Positions 42,401 to 54,400 of a DNA stretch of 64,000 nucleotides are shown here, in pieces. Numbering within the stretch: the stretch's first letter is position 1; each line of letters begins with the position of its first letter. Position numbers and translations under genes: made by a program. Origin of the DNA: Trileptium ribeirensis. Lineage: Eukaryota; Nematoda; Enoplea; Enoplida; Thoracostomopsidae. The notes under the pieces are model-generated. The model did not search any database, had not been told where the DNA came from, and worked only from the letters and a program-made list of their open reading frames with translations. The stretch lies in assembly GCA_030248225.1 (NCBI GenBank), contig JASANE010003602.1, positions 59,795-123,794 of the forward strand. Reading direction: 5' to 3'.

Positions 42401-45400
42401 GATGTTAATTGAGTACGGTTTTAGGTTCTCAGGGTTGCTTACTTCTTTGACAGTAAATGAATTTGCGTAGTATGGATCCATTAGCCAAGCTCTAGGGGCC
42501 TGCAAAGTCAAAAATTGTTTATACAGTGATAAAGTTGCTTAAATATGGGATTGCTAAATTTAAAGAATTTTGTTATTTTGCATCGTAGATTTAAGAAATG
42601 CCGGATATATAATATAGCTTTGAAATGAACCGGATAAGGCCATCCGTTCCAGTATAATTTTTTGGTACCTCGAACTAGGCAGAGGAAGCTCAATAATTTT
42701 GGACTTTAGATTAGTTACGATTAAGCTGTTTTAGTTTCATTCGGTAGTGTTTTCGGTAATTTTGAATGATCTATATGTTTGGGTACTCAAAATGAATGTA
42801 ACTTCGAGAACGTAAGCTTTCTCGCTCCGTTTTCATTGCTATGCTATTAACTAGTGTTCTCATATATAAAAATTCTGTGTGCAATCGTTTATGTAGTATG
42901 TATATATTATATAGTACATACACTTTTATCTGTTCAATACACGATAAAAGAGCAGTAAACATAGTGTGATCATAACATACGGCGTATTTTGGCAGTAAAT
43001 TAATGCTATCTTATATAAACGCTATTCTGCGGAAACCAGATGTTGAAGCTGTGTAGCGCTAGTTTTGAGCCAATGCTGCCTGATATATTATGCACAAATT
43101 AAGATCATACATACGTATAAATACTTTCTAAATGCCCATTTTAGACTGTCTTTCGACATAAACGCACAGGTTGCAAAAGCGCGTCGTCTGATTGGCATGT
43201 ATAAAGAAAATGGAATTGACAAATCGCGCGTCTTGATCAAATTATCATCCACTTGGGAAGGCATTCAAGCTGCCAAGTATGTTGTAAATAGTTGTTATAA
43301 TAGACGGAAATTTGAATAAACATAATTCTTTATCGACAACAACTCTATTGCTACATTCTAGTGGTCGATGTTCTGCAAAGTTGACCCTATTGAAGTTATC
43401 TACTGCATCCGCCAAAAATCGCTGTTGCTCGCTTGTTGATATTGCTCTTCAACTTTCGGACGCACAAAACCTATCGTCATTTTTGGCATACTTTATTTAC
43501 TTAAAATAGTGTGTTTCAGCAATCCACGCTTCATTTTTCTCGAGATCTGATTATGAAGAGCCTAAAGTAATTGCCAGGAACCCCTGACGAGAACACACTA
43601 TTGAGCGATTTTTTCTCGTTTTTTTGCCGGACACTATTATATGCTTTGAATCAGCTTGCAACTCAAAAGTCTCACAATCGGACATAGTCTCACAACAGTG
43701 TGTTTTTTGTATTTTTGGGTAAATCTTTTGTCTGCATCGAGTTGTCATCCAAAAACCGCCTAAATTTGTTCCTTTTGCGAAAAACGGGACTTTGAATTTT
43801 TTCGAGCTGCACGGTTTTTTTCTAAATTTTAGTTTGATTTTTCATATTATTTACATTAATGAATACGATGTGTGGTACTTCAAGCAGTAGCATTATTGCA
43901 TTGGTTTAAGTATGAAAAACTCTAGAAATCACTGTTATAAATGTGCTCGTGGGCTCAATCTGAATTATCATGCATGTGGCCACTGTGTGCTATGCTATTC
44001 TGGCTATACTAAACGTAAGCCTGAACCCCGCACTAAACTGTTATTTTTGTAACAATTTAACGTCCGGCCATTAGATTTGACATGGGCCGTGTATATTATA
44101 AGGCTTTGTGAGGTATCGTCACCTTCTAGGCAACTGTGATTCTATTATTTTTACACTATAGTTAGCAGGTTTCTCTTATAAAATCACCCGGTGTCGCTGC
44201 AAAGATGAGCAAAGCAACTTTTGTAATGTCTTGCTATAGATTATGATTTTTACTGGTAACCTGTAGCTATTATTATTTAGTTGAAGATGTAACTATTTTT
44301 CAGGATTTTGGAAGCCGAAGGCATTCACTGCAATATGACGTTAATGTTTAGCTTCGCACAAGTACGTTGGTTTAATAATACATCTCTTTTTAGTAAGTTT
44401 TCAGTGCTTAGCTACGTATTTTCTGTTTTACATACTATCCTAGTTTCTCAAAACTACCAAATTATATTAGGTTGCTAGATTGAGGGTCCCTTCAGCTCTA
44501 AACTGTTTAACAAAAAATGGCCGGTGCGGATTCTCAGCTCAACTGGGGTTCCTCTATTTCTACTGTTGGTGTAAGGTAATGAATTGTCAGAAAATGTAAA
44601 AAAATGTGTAATTTAGCAACTGTTTGCAATTGTGCATACATAAAGGACTAAATTTTAGCAATTTTTAGGCCCGTGGGAAATTTTTTAGCTGAACTATGAA
44701 AAAATTCGCATATTTATATGTCATCAGGAGGAAATTACCTGTGGAAGGTGAACACTTACTTGGGGGAAATCGCAATATCTGGGGGCAATCCCTCGTATTT
44801 GAAGGTGCTAGCTACATACAAGTTTGGTTGTTGTTTGAAGTGTTGAAGACTCTCTATTTTGTTTATTCTGACTGTGTCCACGTTACAAAACATTCTAAAA
44901 CTGAGCACCATAATTTTTATTTCATCGTAACGCTTAAAAACCACCCGTTCACCTAAAAAGCGGTGTTAGCCACGTCTAATATGATACATCCAGAGTATCT
45001 AAAATGACAACGAAGCTTGCGCTATTTTCATATAGTCCACTAAGCGGTTATTTAAAATTTCGTAGAGCGAGTGAAGCTCTGTGTAGCTGCATATGGTTCG
45101 TTATTACGATTCGATGCTTACCTATTTTATAAGATTACGTCAAAATGTAGTTGTAAGGTGCAATAAAATTCACGAGACCTAATACACGTGAAAGCGGTCA
45201 TGTATTAATGACCAATGAAAATTTATTAGTCTTTTGTGCTTCATTTTGTAGAACGAGATAAGTTCTGTGGCGAGTTGTTGCTCTGGTTACATATCTCGTA
45301 CGATTAGGTAAAATGCGTTTAAAACGTGTCCACGAAACCCGAAATACAAAATTCATCAAGCTGAACAATAGATGCTCCATGTGTCTAAATATACGAACCG

Positions 45401-48400
45401 TTATTACAATAGTTACTAACAAATTTCTAGTAGTTAACAAATTAGATCTCGTACTGTCGTTCACCGGTAGTAATCTCGTGTCTAATGTTAACATTAGTGA
45501 CTGTGCTGTCTCGGATCATAACCTAGTGACAGTTCTCCTGAACTGTCGTGTCAGCGTAAAAGTACGAACTGTTGAAATTCGCTATAGAAACTGGGCTTAA
45601 TTAATGCAGGCCATTTTTGACAAGCTGTGTCGCTGATTTCTCTACCGGCGAACGGCACAGATGATGACCGTACAAACTACTTTTATAATATACTATTGTC
45701 TATAGTTGATGCTCTTGTCCCCATAAAAACAAAAACTGTCCGCGACCGTCCTGAACGTCACTGGTTTGACACTCATTGTCGCGTATCAAAATCGAGACTA
45801 AGAAAGCATGAACGCCTGTGGTGTCGACACCCCAGCCAACAGCCTGTGGCGTCGACACCCCAGCCAACAGAACAGGAGTCAGTGCATCAGCTGTAAGTGG
45901 AGGTACCCTGAAATCTGTCAGCGCAAACTAAACGAGCTCTGGAAAAAGCGACTAATTGGAGTTGCCAACTCTAGGAAATGGACTGTTATAAACGCCATAC
46001 TGAATCGTAAGAGCCAGACAACTTTATCGGCTGGTCGAGTTGAAGACTTTGCACCACATTTCGCTGACAAAATCGCTACGATTCGATCTACATTTCCACC
46101 CAAAGAATCGGTTTTGCAACATCCTATTTCTTATAGGCGTCCGCAGCTCGACCTTGCTCCTGTTACAGTAGATCAAGTGGTTCGTCTTATAACCGAACTA
46201 AAACCAAGTGCTATACCCTGGATGCACTATCTTCTTCAATAATAAAACAGTTTGTTTTATACTCGTGTATCCCATCACGGCTCTAATTAATGAATCAATT
46301 ACATCGCTGTCAATGCCTCTTCGCGAGAAGATGGCCATTGTCTATCCTCGTCTCAAAAAACCTAGTGCAGACACTAACGACATGAGCAATTTTCGTCTAG
46401 TTTCAAATTTGTCCTACATGTCAAAGCTCATCGAGCGCGTAGTCCTACATCAGCTCAATTGTCATCTGGAGAAGAACAACCGGATTCCTACATATCAGTC
46501 TGCCTACCGTAGTGGTCATTCGACTGAGGTAGCACGGATCAAGATCTGTAGCGATGTGTAAAGCGCATTTCATTTCGGGCAAATGACTGTGCTTGTGAGT
46601 GTAGACTTGTCAGCAGCATTTGACATTATCGACCATACCATTATAATGGAACGTTTGTCCGTTATTGGAGTTTCCCGAAGTCACTCGAATGGTCAAGTCC
46701 TACTTGACAGATCGGTGTCAACGTGTGCAAATAGGCAAATCACTATCGAAATCGACATACTTTGTCAGTGGCATACCACAGGGTAGTGTTATTGGTCCCA
46801 CACTCTTCAACATAGCAATCGCTCCTGTTGCTGAAATAATCGTCGAAGCGGGGTTTTCTGGTCATTGCTATGTTGACGATATTCAAATATACAGACATTT
46901 TGACGCCGATGACCTTAACCATGTTGTTGAGTCTCTGCAGAAACTGTTGTTGTCGTTCTGGTTCTACAACAATAAGCTCAAACTAAACGAGTCTAAAACT
47001 GGACTAATCTACTTCTCTCGTCGCCATTTCTCTGGCATACCACTACAAGTCAACGATATCACCATTCACCCTTCAGCGAGCCTCAAATGGTGTTACGCTG
47101 GACAGCAGACTAAGTTTTGTCAAACACATGACTGAGTTCTCAAGTTCACGCACTTGCAAAATCCGCGAGATTGGTCGGATTCGACAACGCTTAGATGTCG
47201 AAACGGCGAAAAGCATCATACGGGCTTTTGTAATGTCCCAGATCGACTACTGCAACGCATTGTACTGCGGTTTGCCCGGTTAATCTACAACCCCTTCATC
47301 GTTTACTACACAATGCAGCCAGAATTGTTTCTGGTACGCGACGCTGCGAACACATAATTCCTGTGCTGCATGAGCTACACTGGTTGCCGCTTGACCAGCG
47401 AATTCGATACAAAGTACTCCTGCTGGTTCACAAAGTTCTGACGTCAAACAACCCTGCATACATTGCTGAAATGTTGCACCTATCAACTGCAACTCGCTTA
47501 GCCAATGAAAGAGTATTTTGCGTTAACGTCACACGGAATAACATTTTCTGGTTCATCGACCCGTCCTCATGGAACAGATTGCCATCTAGGCTTCGTGACA
47601 GTGCTTTAAACGTTACTGAATTTAAGTCTAAGTTAAATACATTTCTGTTTCCGCAGATTCTTACTTTCATAATCTCAAGAATTACCGTATTTTTGTTAAT
47701 TGCTATATCGTATCCAGCCACGGTTTTTTTCGTATTTTTGGCGTAATTTACGCGTTTTTGTGGACTCGTTTCGCATTTTTTAATCAAGCTTTGCGTAATT
47801 TACGCCTTTTATTTCTAGGACCGGACAAACTCATCACCTTACATATAGACCAGATATTTTGTGCAAAATATTAGACATGATTCACAATGCACAACAGCAT
47901 CTGCTATAATGACAATATGCATTAATAGCAGCATAAACAGTTTGTCTTTCAAGAATCCGTATAACTTATACGTTCTGAAAAGATAGAAACAGTTACATGC
48001 TAATATTAATGCATATCTTTATATGTATTTTGTATTTAGGGATATAAGTATTTTTGATTTTCTTTTTGTGATATAAATTACGCTTTTTTGGTACACCTTT
48101 ACACATTTTTGAAACACAGGTTTGCGTAATTTTCGCTATTCGGAAATTGAAAAACCCTGTATCCAGCGCTTTTTCAACGCTATCAGCGAAAAGGGCGTTT
48201 TATAAATGCCTTATATTATTATAGTTACTTCAGTTATAAGATAATGTTAAAGCTGGCTCCAATCCGACCCTTAAATACGCGAAAATTGTCACATCTCCAT
48301 AACCGACGGAGATATATGGGAGAAGACTGGCTTAAGCGCTAACTATCCCGTATGATAAAATACAGTATTACTGTGCTATGTTCTACGTTTGGGCCTTCAT

Positions 48401-51400
48401 AGCGTTCAAAATGAGTGTGTGGGGCGTAAATGCACCAAGAAGGCCGTATCACCGATGTCATTCAAACAATATGCATCAGGCGGGGTGTGTTGTGCAGCGG
48501 ATTCGGCACCGTCTATTTGTGTGGGGTGGGTTACTACAATGGTTGCTTACAGAGCTACATAAAACATTTTTTACCGAAAATGGGTTTGCTAACGGTTTCG
48601 TATTCCATGAAATCTGTTACTCAAAACAAACAAGTTAACTCGTGTGCTTTGATACGCTTAAAATTCAAGATCTTAAACTCGACTAGTCCCTAGCTTCAAT
48701 TCTAAGCTCATTGCATTATTTGATACGTATATAGTAAGTACAGTCAGTGCATAAAAAGACGGACGCGAACGATTGTAAACGTTATGCACTTATTTTTGTC
48801 CGTAACTGTGTTTGAGATAACTTCAATTTTAGCTTTATTGACCACTCTAGCCCACGCTTATTTCCATAGAAGACTAAGTATGTGCATTGCTCTTTTGAGG
48901 TCTTGGCCGCTCCACAGGACTAATATAGTACCTGGTAGGCTTTGATTTTCCACTCTTAGCTCCAACCTGTGTGAGTCAGAAATACTCGGAGGAATTTTCC
49001 TTAAATTTAGCTGTGGAAAATCCGTAGCCCCTAGGTTAACTGTAAGTTTCTTAATTGCATTTTGTCATATTTTCCGTGCTTTTAGAACACGTGCCGTTTT
49101 TCATGCATTTTTTTATGATATGTGTATTTCCCAATATGTTTTATTAGCTTCATTTTACAACTGAATTTATCCAGAATAATCAAAATACAAACAGTAGTGT
49201 TAGGATTTGTTGTATTTTTTTGTTAGGGTGACTGAGGGAGGCATGAGCTGAGGAAACCTCCGAAAATCTGGAGGAGCAGGAAACTCGTAGGAGCCTCTCC
49301 CCATCTATGCAGAGGTTAGAAATCCACACTGAATTTGTTCCAATAATACTTTACACGACACATCTATGCTATGTGTACACAAAAATTAGTAGTATTAAGT
49401 TCTATTTTAACGGTTTTGTTATGGTAACTATTTGTGATGTCACTTCAAAATGAATAGGGGTGCTGGGAGCTCAGAAATTGGGGGAACAGCGGAAGTGAAT
49501 GAAGCCTCTCCTATCTCTCTGTGGAAAGGCCAGAAATGCATAACATTGTTCCAACGCTATTTCACTTAACTCATCAACAATTTGTGTACAGAAAAATAAA
49601 CTTAATGTATTTCAAAGAAGCTGTTTGCGGCGCAATAATTTCTAGGCTGTTGCATGTGCCGAAGCAGGCGTTACTTTGATTTCGCCGTTTGTTGGTCGTA
49701 TTTATGATTACTACGTTGGAAAAACTGGGCAAAAAGACTACGAACTGTTGAAGGATCCAGGTATTTCGGATGAACTAAATTTTAACATTAACATTATTAT
49801 GCTTTTAACGTGATCTACACCAATATATTCTGTGTGATAATTCTACGTATATTCTACATGCTCTGTGATAATACAGTAATTGGAAGTTTCGAGCAGGACT
49901 ATTTATACATACAACTTCTACATTTTAAACGGGTGATGAAAAAATATTTAACAATAGTATTTACATTTTCGAAACTATTTATTTTATGCATGCAAAATGC
50001 TTCAGTGTCATGTTTGAGAAGTGGTTTAATATAAAGGGATTTGCGTCTTTTCGATGCTTGTATAGCGTTGCTGTTTTGTTCTCCCATGTGCTGTGTTACA
50101 GTTAGATTTGGGGCAAAATTACTACATACGTAAGAGTCAGGATTTATTTTGCATCTGAGTAATCTTTCACCACCAGTGAACAGCACTTTTATTTCTAACT
50201 ATTGCTGGATTTTCTAAAATTTAATCCTGATTCGTTAATGTTTTCTTTAGGTGTCAAAAATTATGTTAATTTTAACGTAATGTTACAGAAAATTTGGAAA
50301 TTAACGTTTCTGTTTTAAATAGAGATGATTATTTGTCATTATTTGTACAGCAGAATGGTGCGACCGGCCTGCCTTACAGGGGCATACGAAGTTGAAGTAA
50401 CATAATGATTGCTGGCAAAAGGCTATTGATAAAACACGTACACTATGGCCAACAAACAGATAAATATCAAATTTCTGTTTGTTTCGATTAACTGACTGCA
50501 AAACTTGCGTTTTGTAGCATCTCAGTGGATTATTTTTCTGTTGAAACTACCGTATATGTGTGTCTTGTCAACGCGAATAGTTGTTCAACGATTTATTGGA
50601 CACATATAGTTCTTCTGTTTGTTTCGATTAAATCACTGCAAAACTTGCGTTTTGTAGCATCTCAGTTCATTATTTTTCTGTTGAAACTACCGTACGTGTG
50701 TGTCTTGTCAACGCGAATAGTTGTTCAACGATTTATGGAACACAGATAGTTCTGAAGAAATTCTATCACCGAAGAGCATAGCATGACGTTTTATGTTTCG
50801 AATGTCTCTGTCGCGACATTCGGGTTTGTTCGGGGTGATGCAGAATTTAATACACATTTATTGTGCTGCAAATACTGTTATTGGATAAACTACAACGCCG
50901 TCAAATCATGTTCAAAGTATGGTTCTAACACTATTATTATATGTAACATTGATAATTGGCTTTACGGTTCGATAATTAGTGACCAAGAAATATTTAATAA
51001 ACTTCTGCCGTTTAACAATAATTTTTACCGATAGTGCCGGTAACCGTTTAAAACACGCCCTGAGCAGTAATCACAACACCGTGCTGTTAAACGTAGGTAC
51101 GGCTAAAATCCAATGATAGCATTGAAATTCTGGCACCTGGATTAAAACGCCACGATATATTTCATCTGACCATAGTGCGCGTTGTTCAACAAACATAACT
51201 CTGAAGCTAATTAAATAACCTTCATTAAATATATATCACTGTACCAACACACATTTTATATTTAAGGTGTTGTAAGTGTGACAAAAATATACAATTATTA
51301 CCGGCAGCACAAGTATAAAACGGTTGTTATGGGTGCCTCATTTCGGAATACCAAACAAGTAAAGGCGTTGTGCGGCTGCGATCTCCTCACAATCAGGTAA

Positions 51401-54400
51401 GCGTAGGGAGTGTGAATTATTATCAATACGTGATAATTATAACCAATATGTCACTACATGTCATCGCGAAAAGCATGTACATACAATTACTGTTGCCCGT
51501 TGACTTGTTACTTGCGTGCCGGTTGTTTCCTATTGATTTACCAAATATGAATGGCGATAAAGATAATATTATTATCGCTACAGATTCGAACGAAACTCAA
51601 TGCTAAGACCGCTAGTTGAGAACCTAGCTGTGCGAAGGGGAACGACACAACTGCCAGTGCACCTTTCACGGCTGGGGGAAATAAGGCATTTGTAGGAGAG
51701 ATGATCCAAAGCCCTTTGTACTGTCTTCGACGGTGTGGGGAAGGGGGCTGCGAGGCCACGAAGCTTCAAATGCAAGTTATTCGGAGGATTGTCGAAAGAA
51801 AGCTCGGCGTTTTGCCGGCGAGGATCTAGGTTCTCAAATAGTAACGCGTAGGAAAAACAATAATACAGTCCAAAAAGCACATGGTCTTTCAGATGTACAA
51901 AGGAACAAAGTTAAGATTTCGCAGAAGTCTAAATTCCCGCCTCTTCCGCCTCGTGCGTACGAAGAGTCCACATCCTATGGGGGTGGGAAGAAGAGGCCTA
52001 TATCACCGATGGGGAAACCCCTGAGGGCAAAAGGAAGTCGAGAGCTTCAATGAGTTACAAGCAAGTTGTGTAAGGAGGTGTCAAAGTGTTCATTGTGGAC
52101 AGTGAAGACTCGAAGAAAACTTCCTCAGAACATGATCTGGAAAGGCAAACAATATTGAAAGTGGCAAAATTAAGTTTGAAGAGAACGGTTTGACTGTAAA
52201 AGATATAATTATTTTCACGGCTACAGATGGTTTTTCAGCCGAACGGCTGAAAAAACTTTCAGAGCGATCACTGTAGATGGGCTCATAAATCTGGAGGCAC
52301 TGACGGAGAGGGGGATATATGTTATCCCCATTCTTGTTTTTGTGCTCCTGAGATAGTAGATCGCGACGAGGTTCTGGAGGAACTTGGAGAAAATAATGAA
52401 TGACTGGATATTGCTGCTTGGTGCCAGATATATTTCCAGCTTTCTCCAGGTCGAATTTCTCCGCCAGCTCCTGTTTGAAACTCTTAAATTAATTTTGGCT
52501 TGAAAATTTGTTGTTTGGGTGACAGGTATTAGGTCGGGAAAAGTCAAGTTTATTTTTGGATAGTTTAACTAAGATTTTGGGTCTTCTAGCCTTCCAATGT
52601 ACCCTAATTTACCCCTATTGGCCCAAATTTCGCTGTCAGCTCTTGTTTGAAGCCCTTAAATTTATTTTGACTATGCTAATTGATATTTGGGTGACATATA
52701 GGCCAAGATCAGGTCTATTTTAGACAGCTTAATACATGAATTTAACTCTTCTAGCCAACCAAAATACCCTAATTTACCCCTAAAATGGCCAAATCTCGCT
52801 GTCAGATCTTGTTTGCAACCCTTAAATTAATTTTGGCTGGGAGAATTGATGTTTGGGTGACAGATACTAGGTCGGGGAATGTCAAATTTATTGTTGGACA
52901 GCGTATCTATGATTTTGGCTCTTCTAGGCCCCCTCCCAAATACCCTAATTCATGTATGGCGTCATTGTTTTTAAGAATTCAGATAAGATTAAGTCGTATT
53001 TGGTGAAGGGATGAGATTAAGCTTACAGCAGCTTTCAATCATTAGAAACTACCCAAAGTTATTGTGGGTGCCAGGGCATTCAAGAGTAGAAGGAAACGAG
53101 ACGGCTAATGAACTGGCAGTAAATGACTCATTGTCTTGGTTTAGAGGACCAGAGCGAAAAGTTAGGCTGAAGGTTAAGGCATGGATGCATAGAAAATTTG
53201 TTCGCAGATGGAAAGAAGCTGAGATTTGGTAGCTTTATGAAGTAGATTATAGGTGAAACTACTCAAGAAAGCAACGTTTTTAGTAAACCTGAACAGGTAT
53301 CAACTAAGACAATCACAAGTCATTGCTGATTATGAGACCATAAGATTAGGATCAGTCGGGCAGATCAAAGGCTCTGTGTAGACTGTAACGAAAATGAAAC
53401 AAGCGGTTTTTGACAACGTGCCAAAGATTTATTGAGTTGTGAAAGGCTGACTTAAGCAAAGGTAAACTCACTACAGATGAGGTTAGAAGGAAAGGTATCC
53501 AGTGTATCTATGGATTCATTTGCAGTACTGGAAGGCTAGCAAGTATATAGGTTTCAAAGTTACTTGGGTGATCGCGTTGGTGCAATGTTATATATAGTCT
53601 AAACACATTTTTCTAACCCGTCTTAAGATATATCAATCTGCATGTCAGCAAAAATCGAGTGGCTGTGTGATTTTCCTATTGCATTTGCAAACTGAATGTT
53701 CGAAGCGATGGTATGCCAGCCTTTTTATACACATTATTGTGTTTATTTCAACACATGGGATGATCAATATGTAATCCTTCAAAGGAATCTGGGTATGTTT
53801 CGTTAAAAAATTTGCACATTAAGAGTAAAAATATAGCCTAAGAACGAATTAAAGTGGATTCTCTTTTTTTGAAACCCTCATAGCTCATTCTTTTAATTTT
53901 GATTCGTGTAGGCGCGTTTCCCTTAAAATTTGGGAAATGCATGTGTTCGTCACAATAAAACAGCTGAACCTCCACTATTGACGGTAACTGGTTTGCACTT
54001 ATTGCGTTCAACAGAAATATTCAGAAATGTGACATCTTCGATTTTAATGCTGCGCTACACTTTTATACTCTCGTGTGTCGATACCTGCTGCATCACGAAT
54101 TTTTCACTGTATTGACTAAAAATCCCTAAGTTTTCGAAAATTCCCTTTTTATGCAATAGTTGCTAAATTACGTTTTCGACGTTTTCTAATCGTTACAATT
54201 CTTTTGACCTCGGGTGAATTGCTTCTCCAACTGGTTTCGGCGGCCCCCAGTTTCGAACTGGGGATTTACCAGATCATGCTGCATGATGTAATTTTGGAAG
54301 TTTGCAGAAGCCAGATGATCATACATGTTTATGGTAGGAGAGGGGAATTATCCTCCTGAGATGTCGGTGTCCCTCCCCGGCTGCGCCGCTCCCCCTGGCA

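Larger units (their letters stand above)
38732..43144 (+). other. Transaldolase intron (4.4 kb)
   Basis: Contains the degenerate R1 fragment (39060-39475), the 147-base tandem duplication (40162-40458) and the G-rich MITE-like element (41365-41755). Confidence 0.8.
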
